Positions 43,615 to 50,991 of a DNA stretch of 63,001 bases are shown piece by piece. The DNA lies in contig CBFHOG010000011.1 in NCBI GenBank assembly GCA_965657545.1, positions 1 through 63,001 of the forward strand, read 5' to 3'. The translations under genes and the position numbers were made by a program. Numbering within the stretch: the first letter of the stretch is position 1; every line of letters starts with the position of its first letter. The stretch is from UBA7446 sp965657545 (GTDB lineage Bacteria; Bacteroidota; Bacteroidia; Flavobacteriales; Flavobacteriaceae). The notes beneath the pieces are model-generated. The model was not told where the DNA came from and made no database searches. It saw nothing but the letters and a program-made list of their open reading frames with translations.

Positions 43615-43977
43615 TTAGAAGGGCAGGTCATCCGGCTCTTCTTTGGTAGGCGTATCTGGCATGGTTTCAAATGGCGGTGCAGCCGGTGGAGGTGGTGTAG
43701 CGTCTGCAGCATCTATGCGCCAACCTTGAATAGAATTAAAATATTTGATTTCTCCTTGCGGACTTTGCCACTCACGCCCACGAAGATTTATACCTACTTT
43801 AACTCGTTGTCCAACAGCATATGCATCAAGGATAGAACATTTGTCTTGAACAAATTCTACAAGCAAGTGTTGTGGGTATTGCTCTTCAGTTGTTAAAACC
43901 AATTCTCGTTTTTGAAATCCATTTGATCCATATTCCTTGGTTTGATCTATTTGTTTGATTTTTCCTGTAATTTCCAT
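43615..43977 (-). CDS. DUF3127 OB-fold protein with SSB-like acidic tail
   Basis: A 120-residue protein of the DUF3127 family, in which a small OB-like beta domain (about 1-92, MEITGKIKQIDQTKEYGS onward) is followed by a proline-rich linker and the acidic end EEPDDLPF. The last five residues equal those of the SSB encoded at 61941-62369 (DDLPF), the tip by which SSB recruits DNA repair proteins. This suggests a role in DNA binding or repair. The gene has its own promoter and leads into aat. Confidence 0.85.
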   Translation of the reverse strand: MEITGKIKQIDQTKEYGSNGFQKRELVLTTEEQYPQHLLVEFVQDKCSILDAYAVGQRVKVGINLRGREWQSPQGEIKYFNSIQGWRIDAADATPPPPAAPPFETMPDTPTKEEPDDLPF

Positions 43978-43999
43978 GCGGTGGTTAATGATGTTATTA

Positions 44000-44007
44000 C
44001 AAATTTA
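44000..44007 (-). promoter_or_regulatory. -7 element (TAAATTTG) for DUF3127-aat
   Basis: TAnnTTTG match on the minus strand 22 bases upstream of the DUF3127 ATG, with a TTG 18 bases further upstream as possible -33 part. Confidence 0.5.
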
Positions 44008-44056
44008 CTCAATTTGTTGAGAACGCAACGCTCGAAAATATAGTATATTCGTAAAT

Positions 44057-45232
44057 ATGAGTTTTGATCTCTCCTATATAAACCAACGTAACAGCCGTAC
44101 TTTGGGGTTTGTGTTGGCGCTATGCTTTGTTGGATTTACGCTTTGGAACACCAACAAACTCATTCAGCGCATTCAAATTGATGAACGTCAAAAAATGGAA
44201 TTGTGGGGCTTAGCCCAACAAGAATTAGCTTCAAGCACAAATCTCAATCAGCCTGTTAACCCATTGACATTTCAAGTGCTGACAGCAGAAAATACCATTC
44301 CTATGATTGTAGTAGATGGTGATGAAAAACTAATGTTTTCTAATAATATAAATAAGCGAAAATTAACACTAGACACTATCGGTTACGTAGAAGAATTGAT
44401 GCGAGAATTTAGTGTTACTCATCCTCCTATTGAAATTCTATATGGAGACAAATTGAACCAAAAAATGTATTACGGGAACTCGGCACTCATACAACAGTTA
44501 CGATATTATCCGATTGCATTTTTTTTAATCGTCGCATTCTTAGGTGGACTTTTAATTGCCTATTATAAAAGCACGCAACAAGTAGTTGCCAACAAACTAT
44601 GGACAGGGATGGCCAAAGAAACAGCACATCAACTTGGAACGCCTATTTCCTCACTTTTGGGATGGTTAACCATTTTAGAACAGCAAGAAGTAGATGAGAA
44701 GTTACTGTCGCAAATCAAAAGCGATATAAAACGGCTGGAAACCATTAGCGCGCGCTTTTCAAAAATCGGCTCTTTGCCCAACAAAAAGCCTGCAAAACTT
44801 AGCGTCGTTGTAAAAGAGCTCGTTTCCTATATGCAAATTCGAATGCCTAAAGACATATCACTTCAAGTTAATGAGAACGGGCATGAAGATTTAGTCGAAA
44901 TTAATGCGGAGCTTGTGGCTTGGGTCTTAGAGAATTTAATAAAAAATAGCATTGATGCCATTCGAGGAGAAGGGGCAATTACCATTGGTCTAAAATGGGG
45001 GAAAGATACAACTATCATCATTCGAGATTCTGGGAATGGTATTCCAAAAAAACTTCAAAAAACCATTTTCAATCCAGGTGTAACAACCAAAAAAAGAGGT
45101 TGGGGCCTTGGATTATCCTTGGCAAAACGTATTGTTGAGGAATATCACGACGGGAAACTAATTCTAAAAGAAAGCTCAGAAAAAGGAACTGCTTTTGAGA
45201 TTCAACTGCCGCTTACACAAAAGCCGCGTTAA
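44057..45232 (+). CDS. Orphan sensor histidine kinase with atypical H-box
   Basis: A 391-residue kinase with two transmembrane helices (about 15-31 and 151-170) around a roughly 120-residue external domain. The phospho-acceptor region reads KETAHQLGTPISSLLGWL with H191, lacking the usual HE(L/M)RTP form. The ATPase domain has LENLIKNSIDAIRGEG, IRDSGNGIPKKL, NPGVTTKKRGWGLGLSLAKR. No response regulator is adjacent; neighbours are the divergent DUF3127 gene and the convergent HIT gene (20-base overlap). The sensed signal is unknown. Confidence 0.88.
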   Translation: MSFDLSYINQRNSRTLGFVLALCFVGFTLWNTNKLIQRIQIDERQKMELWGLAQQELASSTNLNQPVNPLTFQVLTAENTIPMIVVDGDEKLMFSNNINKRKLTLDTIGYVEELMREFSVTHPPIEILYGDKLNQKMYYGNSALIQQLRYYPIAFFLIVAFLGGLLIAYYKSTQQVVANKLWTGMAKETAHQLGTPISSLLGWLTILEQQEVDEKLLSQIKSDIKRLETISARFSKIGSLPNKKPAKLSVVVKELVSYMQIRMPKDISLQVNENGHEDLVEINAELVAWVLENLIKNSIDAIRGEGAITIGLKWGKDTTIIIRDSGNGIPKKLQKTIFNPGVTTKKRGWGLGLSLAKRIVEEYHDGKLILKESSEKGTAFEIQLPLTQKPR

Positions 45233-45605
45233 TTTTTTCTGCAAGCGTTTTCATATCTTCTTTTGATACAGCAGTCTTCTTTTGGAAGGTGGCATCTGCC
45301 ATTTCATTTAAAGGTATTAAATGCACGTGAACGTGTGGTACTTCAAGACCAATTACGGATAGTCCGACACGTTTACACGAAACTACTTGCCGAAGGGCAG
45401 CAGCCACGCGATGACTAAATTGCATCAAGTTGAGATAGGAATTTTGATCTAAATCAAAAAGTTTATCTGTTTCCTTTTTGGGTACACACAGGGTGTGCCC
45501 AAGGGCATTTGGATTTACATCTAAAAAAGCAATGTGCTTGTCGTCTTCTGCAACAATATAGGCAGGAAGTTCACGAGCAATAATTCGGCTAAAAACAGAC
45601 GCCAT
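45213..45605 (-). CDS. HIT-family nucleotide hydrolase/transferase
   Basis: A 130-residue histidine-triad protein. The catalytic motif HVHVHLIPLN lies at about residues 91-100, preceded by IFSRIIARELPAYIVAED and DVNPNALGHTLCVPK. Such Hint-type proteins cleave nucleotide-phosphoramidates. Its ATG shares one base with the greA stop (45605), showing coupled translation. The cellular substrate is not known. Confidence 0.92.
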   Translation of the reverse strand: MASVFSRIIARELPAYIVAEDDKHIAFLDVNPNALGHTLCVPKKETDKLFDLDQNSYLNLMQFSHRVAAALRQVVSCKRVGLSVIGLEVPHVHVHLIPLNEMADATFQKKTAVSKEDMKTLAEKINAAFV

Positions 45606-46078
45606 TAGCGTTCAATGGATAAGATCTCAAACTTAAGCGTACCGTTTGGAACGGTTACTTCTGCAATTTCTCCAACGGCTTTACCTAAAAGCCCTTTGCC
45701 AATGGGTGAGGTAACCGAAATTTTACCGGTTTTTAAATCGGCTTCGCTTTCAGCAACAAGGGTGTAATTCATTTCCATGTTGTTGTTTAGGTTTTTGATA
45801 CGCACTTTTGAGAGCACCAAAACCTTAGAAACATCCAATTGTGATTCGTCAATGATGCGTGCACCAGACAGTGTTTCTTCAAGTTTGGCAATTTTCATTT
45901 CGAGCATACCTTGTGCTTCTTTAGCAGCATCGTACTCGGCATTTTCGCTCAAATCTCCCTTATCGCGCGCCTCGGCAATAGCCTGTGACGCACGCGGACG
46001 TTCAATATCTTTTAGATGATTGAGTTCTTCTCTTAACTTTTTTAAACCTTCGGCGGTATAATATGAAACTTTACTCAT
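45605..46078 (-). CDS. greA: Transcription elongation factor GreA
   Basis: A 157-residue factor that enters the RNA polymerase secondary channel and stimulates cleavage of backtracked RNA. The N-terminal coiled coil is evident (KLREELNHLKDIERPRASQA; ARDKGDLSENAEYDAAKEAQ with the tip acidic residues), and the C-terminal FKBP-like domain has SPIGKGLLGKAVGE. Its leader contains a terminator-like hairpin. The HIT-family gene follows by one-base overlap. Confidence 0.96.
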   Translation of the reverse strand: MSKVSYYTAEGLKKLREELNHLKDIERPRASQAIAEARDKGDLSENAEYDAAKEAQGMLEMKIAKLEETLSGARIIDESQLDVSKVLVLSKVRIKNLNNNMEMNYTLVAESEADLKTGKISVTSPIGKGLLGKAVGEIAEVTVPNGTLKFEILSIER

Positions 46079-46089
46079 GGGGTATTATT

Positions 46090-46113
46090 AAAAAATCCCT
46101 TATGTTTAAGGGA
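46090..46113 (-). terminator. Terminator-like hairpin in the greA leader
   Basis: On the minus strand TCCCTTA, a four-base loop AACA and TAAGGGA (46113-46096) are followed by six T residues (46095-46090), 11 bases before the greA ATG. With the promoter element at 46120-46127 the hairpin would form at the extreme 5' end of the mRNA, so it may be an attenuator. Confidence 0.5.
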
Positions 46114-46119
46114 TGAATG

Positions 46120-46127
46120 CAAATATA
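46120..46127 (-). promoter_or_regulatory. -7 element (TATATTTG) for greA
   Basis: Exact TAnnTTTG match on the minus strand; predicted transcription start near 46113, directly at the leader hairpin. Confidence 0.55.
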
Positions 46128-46157
46128 CAATTTTCCTTTTTCTTGCGTTTTATACAC

Positions 46158-46571
46158 ATGAAATATGTTGTTTTTGGGTTGTTTTTTGTTCTATTAGGCT
46201 GTTCCGAAAACACTGTAGAACGCAATCCATACTTATACGAAGTTCGATTTGACCAAAACATTAATTTGGCACTTCCTGCTTTTGACAACCTTAACTATCA
46301 AGGAGGGAGCTTGTATTGGGGGAACGGCGGCATCAAAGGATTGTTGTTATTTAACCTCTCTGGAACAATTATGGCGTGGGAAGCAAGTTGTCCCAACCAT
46401 GCACCAAGCAACTGCTCCACGGTTCAAATCAACGGAGTTACGGCCTCTTGCCCCTGTGAAGACATTCAGTACAGTTTGGCTACAGGTCAACCCCTTACGG
46501 AGGGAGCAACCTATAGCCTACTGTTTTATAAGGTGCAGCAAAACGGAACTGCGGTGCGGATTTATAATTAG
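46158..46571 (+). CDS. Lipoprotein with degenerate Rieske-like domain
   Basis: A 137-residue lipoprotein (signal MKYVVFGLFFVLLGC). The second half resembles a Rieske [2Fe-2S] fold: C78-P-N-H81 and C98-P-C100-E101 stand where Rieske proteins have CxH and CPCH. Since the second ligand histidine is glutamate and the first is shifted by one place, a normal cluster is unlikely, although C86 and C100 could form the Rieske disulphide. Start at 46158 gives the signal peptide; the frame is open from 46113. It ends in a four-base overlap with the convergent TonB receptor gene. Confidence 0.78.
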   Translation: MKYVVFGLFFVLLGCSENTVERNPYLYEVRFDQNINLALPAFDNLNYQGGSLYWGNGGIKGLLLFNLSGTIMAWEASCPNHAPSNCSTVQINGVTASCPCEDIQYSLATGQPLTEGATYSLLFYKVQQNGTAVRIYN

Positions 46572-48775
46572 AACCGAAGCGTAAGCCCTGCCATTACGTG
46601 GCGTCCTGCCTGCGGGTAATAGCCCACACCTTCAATAGTTGTGATTGCAGTTGGCGAACTCCAATCGTCGTCATAGGTATAGAAATACCCATTTGAACTA
46701 AATACTTCATTAAAAAGGTTATAAACGTGAACGTTTACATCCAATCGAGGCGTCTTATCGTTATTTAAGATAACTGCCTGAAATTGTATGTCTTGAATGG
46801 TATAACTCTCCAGTTTAGAGAGTTCAGCATCTATATTCCCCATATACTGCTCGCCAACAAATTTACTAACCAAAGAAATAGACCATGTATCGCGTGCATA
46901 GGTTAATTGATCAGATGCAATTAGCGAAGGAGAGTACGACAAATGCGTGTCGCCCAAGGCTTGTAAAGCGCCATCGCGCTCAAAATATTTATCCTTATTG
47001 CGGTTTTTACTCCAAGACACATTGGCTTGCCAATTCCAATGGGGCGCAAATGCCCAACCAGCATCTATCTCAATACCCCTTCGGAAGCTATCTCCTGAAT
47101 TTTGACGAATTGGAGCGCCAACATCATCAAGAGCACCTGTTAGTACCAACTGGTTTTTATAATCCATATAATACAGGTTCGCGTTTATATATGCCGCTTC
47201 TGTTTTCCACCGCCATCCCAATTCAAAATCATTTAATTCTTCAGGAACGGGGTTGCCGTTTTCGTAGTCTGTACGATTGGGCTCTTTGTGTACTTTTGCA
47301 TAGGACGCGTAGAGTTGATGTGCGGAATTGGGTTGATACACTAACCCAGCTTTAGGGTTAAAAAAAGTGTGTGCATCATTAACAGTAAATGTCTCAGGTC
47401 CGGCCACTTCCCCTTCTACAGAATAATCAATCCAGCGAACTTGTGCATCAGCATAAAGATTCCAGTTGTCGTTCAAAGAAAGATCCCATTTGGCAAAAAT
47501 ATTACCATCCTTTTTCTTTCCTCGGTTTTCATAAAAACGATGTTTTGGGTTGATGTTGGCTGTAGATGCCCATAATAATTCACCAAAATGCGCTCCGTTG
47601 TAGGTGCTGTAATAAGCTCCTGCACTAATGTCATGTTTTTCATTAGTAAAATGATACATCAGGTTGGCCACATAAAAATCGTTATCCAACCACTTACGAA
47701 CTGCATTCTCTGTTTCCGTAATCGCTTGTCCGTTAATACTTAACGGAGGTAATTTTAAATAGCTGTATGAAGTATCTCCACTAAAGCTAACATTTTGATC
47801 ATACCACAAATCATAAAACTCCTCATAATAGCCATATCCATGGGTGTAATTTAAGCCCAAGGAGAGTCTAGCGTTATTGGACAATCGCTGTTCGATATGC
47901 AATTGTGTATGATCTTGGTTGTAATTATCTACTTGGTTGTCGTAGTAGCCTTGCAAATTCCCTTCTTCATCATATTGCTCACCAGCCGGATTATAGGTTC
48001 TGTTGGATGCCAATGTGACTGGATCAACCCCATACCACGCTTGGTAGGTGCGCTCGTGTCCCCCAAAAGTCAGTGCCTTAATTTTGGTGTTGTTCGTGCT
48101 ATATGTTCCCTGAAGAAAATATCCTTTTAAGTGTGATGAAGCACGATCAATATAACCGTCAGAGGTTATATTAGAAAGACGTCCACTAAATTCAAAGCCA
48201 CTTTCTGAAATTCCTGTGGAGAATTTTATCGTGTTTTTAAGTGTATTAAAACTTCCTACACTAGAGACAAGCTGCGCATACGATTTTTCAGACGGTTTGT
48301 CTGTTTCAAGATTGATACTTGCGCCAAAAGCGGCTGCGCCGTTTGTAGATGTTCCTACACCGCGTTGCACTTGTAGGTTCTCCGTTGATGATGCAAAGTC
48401 TGATAAATTTACCCAAAAGGTACCGTGGGATTCAGCGTCATTGTATGCAATACCGTTAATGGTTACATTGACTCTGGTAGCATCACTTCCACGAACACGA
48501 ATACCTGTATAGCCAACTCCTGCTCCAGCGTCGCTTGTAGTGACTACATTGGGTAAAAACCGCAAGAGTACTGGTAAATCTTTTCCTAAGTTTTGTTTTT
48601 CCAACTCCGCTTTGGAAATATTTGTAAACGCCATGGGCGTATTGTCTTTTGCCCTTAGGGCGCTCACCGTAACCGATTCAAGGGTTACCGTATTGACTGT
48701 CAATGTATCTATGTCAGATTTAGCTTGTTGTGCCATCAGGCCTCCAGCAAGCAATAATGCAATAATGGTTTTCAT
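46568..48775 (-). CDS. TonB-dependent receptor, predicted thiamine importer
   Basis: A 735-residue outer membrane receptor with a signal peptide (MKTIIALLLAGGLMAQQ), a TonB-box-like ESVTVSALRAKD (about 33-44), a plug domain (TGIRVRGSDATRVNVTINGI; GVGTSTNGAAAFGASINLET) and a barrel ending in GLTLRF. It lacks the carboxypeptidase-like extension of SusC proteins. A TPP riboswitch stands between its own promoter and the start codon, so it is very probably repressed by thiamine diphosphate and imports thiamine or a derivative. A TonB-dependent receptor behind a THI element is a known Bacteroidota arrangement. The upstream genes support the assignment. Confidence 0.92.
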   Translation of the reverse strand: MKTIIALLLAGGLMAQQAKSDIDTLTVNTVTLESVTVSALRAKDNTPMAFTNISKAELEKQNLGKDLPVLLRFLPNVVTTSDAGAGVGYTGIRVRGSDATRVNVTINGIAYNDAESHGTFWVNLSDFASSTENLQVQRGVGTSTNGAAAFGASINLETDKPSEKSYAQLVSSVGSFNTLKNTIKFSTGISESGFEFSGRLSNITSDGYIDRASSHLKGYFLQGTYSTNNTKIKALTFGGHERTYQAWYGVDPVTLASNRTYNPAGEQYDEEGNLQGYYDNQVDNYNQDHTQLHIEQRLSNNARLSLGLNYTHGYGYYEEFYDLWYDQNVSFSGDTSYSYLKLPPLSINGQAITETENAVRKWLDNDFYVANLMYHFTNEKHDISAGAYYSTYNGAHFGELLWASTANINPKHRFYENRGKKKDGNIFAKWDLSLNDNWNLYADAQVRWIDYSVEGEVAGPETFTVNDAHTFFNPKAGLVYQPNSAHQLYASYAKVHKEPNRTDYENGNPVPEELNDFELGWRWKTEAAYINANLYYMDYKNQLVLTGALDDVGAPIRQNSGDSFRRGIEIDAGWAFAPHWNWQANVSWSKNRNKDKYFERDGALQALGDTHLSYSPSLIASDQLTYARDTWSISLVSKFVGEQYMGNIDAELSKLESYTIQDIQFQAVILNNDKTPRLDVNVHVYNLFNEVFSSNGYFYTYDDDWSSPTAITTIEGVGYYPQAGRHVMAGLTLRF

Positions 48776-48831
48776 TTGCGTATGGGCAAATAAAGGGGTA
48801 TTATTTACGATAGTTTTTAATGAAACAAAAA

Positions 48832-48900
48832 TTCCTTGGCAGCATTACCTGCCCAGGTTCGATGGGTATAATCTCAGCCGAAAGGCACCCCTAGAGACGG
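48832..48900 (-). ncRNA. TPP riboswitch (THI element)
   Basis: On the minus strand the conserved parts appear in order: CTAGGGGTGCC, GGCTGAGATTATACCC, GAACCTG, GGTAATGCTGCCAAGG. These are the THI-box sequences binding the pyrimidine and diphosphate of TPP. The aptamer starts a few bases after the predicted transcription start and ends about 57 bases before the receptor ATG. A downstream ACCCCT (48794-48799) is complementary to AGGGGT within the aptamer (48887-48892) and may form the alternative structure. Confidence 0.95.
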
Positions 48901-48902
48901 TG

Positions 48903-48910
48903 CAAATATA
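48903..48910 (-). promoter_or_regulatory. -7 element (TATATTTG) just upstream of the TPP riboswitch
   Basis: Exact TAnnTTTG match on the minus strand in the seven-to-fourteen-base zone after the DUF4301 stop. The predicted start near 48896 places the aptamer at the very 5' end of the RNA. No clear -33 part was found. Confidence 0.6.
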
Positions 48911-48916
48911 ATTTAA

Positions 48917-50437
48917 TTATGTGGATTGATGCATGGGTCGCAACAAATCATTTACTGTTTTTACAGGATTGAAAGTACGCACTGGCACTTCCACAAATAC
49001 GGTATTCCAATCCGCCATGGCGCCGTTCCATAGTCCTGGACGTTCCAGTGCTTTGATTGCGGTGCCGTTTACCGATTTTTCGGCAATAAAATAGGCGTCA
49101 TAATCCACAAAATGCGTTAAATCATACTTAACACCCGCATGATTATATACCCCACAAACAATATCAACTGGATTAAAATGCGTTCCATTTTTGAAAATAT
49201 CTTTTTGCTTTTTGTCATTGGTGTTTACTTGTGCCCCTTCAACAATCTGAAGGCTAACTTCACCCTTGTTATCCACCCAAAAAGGACCTCCACCTGGTTC
49301 ACCTTCGTTTTTCACCATTCCACACACACGAAGTGGGCGGTTTAGTTTTTGTTTTAAAAATAAAATAAGTTGATTGCCTTGCATAGATACAGGAACGCTC
49401 ACATTGAGTTTCTCTTGTAAAAATGTTTTTGCCTCAATCAAGTCAATCGTATCATCATTTTCTAACGCACGAGCATAATGATGAATTTGATTTTGAAGCG
49501 AAATCAACATACCTGCTAACATTTTTTTATACAGGGCGGCTTGCTCATGGTAAATGGAAACAGAAATATTATCGATATTGGATAAAAATATAATTTCATC
49601 TTCAATGGCATTCAAATTTCCAATGAGCGAACCATGTCCGCCAGCACGAAAAACAAGTGCGCCATCTTCGTCGCGAAACGCAGTGCCGTCCAATTCACAA
49701 GCTAAAGTGTCTGTACTTTTATGCTGATGTGAAAACCCCAAATGAGTATGAATGTCAGCTGAAGCATTTAAAAGCGACATTGTTTTTGAAAGATGTTGCT
49801 CAAAAGCCCGCGTGGTTTCTGGTGGTATAGTAAAATGGATTTTCATCTTACCATTATTGGCTACAAATTGGGTTGAAAAAAACAATTGTTCTTCGGCCGC
49901 CGTTCGTAGTTCAGTATCGTACTTATGAAAAGGAATTAATGCTTTGGGTAGCTTACCAAGACTATTAACTGTTTTCTTTATAAATAAATTCCTGTAGTCT
50001 TTGTCAAGAGCACCATTTTGTACTTTATTTATTGCTTTTCGAATTTGAGAATAAAAAGGAAACTTTTCAATACCGCCTAAAAAAACAGCAAGCTTATAGG
50101 TTTTCTCTCGATTTAAATAACTCCGAAGCGTTTCTTTGTCGGCATCATATCTTTTGAGGAAAAAATGCAAAAACTTAAACATCCGGCTTGCCATTCCTGA
50201 CGCGGGCACAAAACGCGACATAGAAAAATTGGATTTTTCTGTATCAAAAATTGTGGCTAATTTGACAATATCTTTATTAGATAAAACTACAATCCCATCA
50301 TCTTGTATTGCTGGTCGTTCTAGTTGGGCGTAATTCGCTCCATTTTGTAACAAATGTAATTGCTCTTGCGCATCCGATTCAGAAATGCCTATTTCTTGTA
50401 AAACAAGTTTATCTTTTTGCGTAAATGTGTGTTTCAT
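48917..50437 (-). CDS. DUF4301 protein with nucleotidyltransferase-like motifs
   Basis: A 506-residue cytoplasmic protein of the DUF4301 family. Three segments resemble sugar-phosphate nucleotidyltransferases of the UDP-glucose pyrophosphorylase group: VPASGMASRM at 77-86 (like the G-x-G-T-R-M nucleotide loop), RAGGHGS at 264-270 (like PGGHG) and LSNIDN at 285-290 (like the metal-binding SNxDN). LIPFHKY (about 168-173) and the C-terminal HFNPVDIVCGVYNH fit such a fold. This is my reading, not an established annotation. The start overlaps the kinase gene by four bases. It is the last gene before the TPP riboswitch and receptor, so it may serve vitamin B1 metabolism. Confidence 0.75.
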   Translation of the reverse strand: MKHTFTQKDKLVLQEIGISESDAQEQLHLLQNGANYAQLERPAIQDDGIVVLSNKDIVKLATIFDTEKSNFSMSRFVPASGMASRMFKFLHFFLKRYDADKETLRSYLNREKTYKLAVFLGGIEKFPFYSQIRKAINKVQNGALDKDYRNLFIKKTVNSLGKLPKALIPFHKYDTELRTAAEEQLFFSTQFVANNGKMKIHFTIPPETTRAFEQHLSKTMSLLNASADIHTHLGFSHQHKSTDTLACELDGTAFRDEDGALVFRAGGHGSLIGNLNAIEDEIIFLSNIDNISVSIYHEQAALYKKMLAGMLISLQNQIHHYARALENDDTIDLIEAKTFLQEKLNVSVPVSMQGNQLILFLKQKLNRPLRVCGMVKNEGEPGGGPFWVDNKGEVSLQIVEGAQVNTNDKKQKDIFKNGTHFNPVDIVCGVYNHAGVKYDLTHFVDYDAYFIAEKSVNGTAIKALERPGLWNGAMADWNTVFVEVPVRTFNPVKTVNDLLRPMHQST

Positions 50438-50991
50438 CTAAATTCGTCTAGTTTTTCAATAGCGCATTTTATTCGTTGTTCGTGCGAACCGCTTAACAAG
50501 GTGTAGGTTAGATTATGCCGTTTTAAAGCAGCAGCAAACTTATGAAACATTTCTTCGCGTTGGTTGGGTCTATCACGAAGTAAATCCTTCTCCCAAGGAA
50601 CGTCAATATCCGTTAAAAAGTATAAATCGTATCGGTTTTTTTTGTTGGCTTGTACTACTTTTTTGTCACACCAACCATCAAAATAGGCTTCTGAGTACAC
50701 TTGTGTGGATAGCAAAATAGTGTCACAAAAAATAATTTTATTGGCTCTTTTTAAGGCTTCATTTTCCAGTTTGATTTGCCCAGTAGCAATGGGCAGAATG
50801 TCTTCTGGAGCGCATATCTCCTGTGATTTATGCCATTTTTCTTCTAAATATGTTCTAGCAAATTCTGGAACCCACGTTGTGTTGTAGTGTTTTGCCAAAG
50901 CTTGTGCCAATGTCGTTTTTCCAGTTGACTCAGGACCAAATAGCGCTACTTTTATACAGTTGCTTTTGAGTTGGTTAAGATGTGTTTCCAT
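50434..50991 (-). CDS. NadR-type P-loop kinase (nicotinamide riboside kinase-like)
   Basis: A 185-residue ATPase with Walker A GPESTGKTTLAQ (about 19-30), EFARTYLEEKW, IIFCDTILLSTQVYSE and a Walker B-like LYFLTDID. It is the kinase domain of NadR alone, without the HTH or NMN adenylyltransferase parts. In NadR this domain phosphorylates nicotinamide riboside. Here it overlaps the pnuC-like transporter gene by 40 bases and sits in a TPP-linked cluster, so phosphorylation of imported thiamine (metabolic trapping) is an alternative. The sequence does not decide between them. Confidence 0.8.
   Translation of the reverse strand: METHLNQLKSNCIKVALFGPESTGKTTLAQALAKHYNTTWVPEFARTYLEEKWHKSQEICAPEDILPIATGQIKLENEALKRANKIIFCDTILLSTQVYSEAYFDGWCDKKVVQANKKNRYDLYFLTDIDVPWEKDLLRDRPNQREEMFHKFAAALKRHNLTYTLLSGSHEQRIKCAIEKLDEFR

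Noticed and set aside
46096..46113. The greA leader palindrome read as a protein operator
   Set aside because: The adjacent six T residues on the greA strand fit an RNA terminator better, although an operator cannot be ruled out.
46885..47355. 156-residue open frame on the plus strand inside the TonB receptor gene
   Set aside because: It is antisense to a clear receptor with plug and barrel motifs, and its translation shows no domain or signal.
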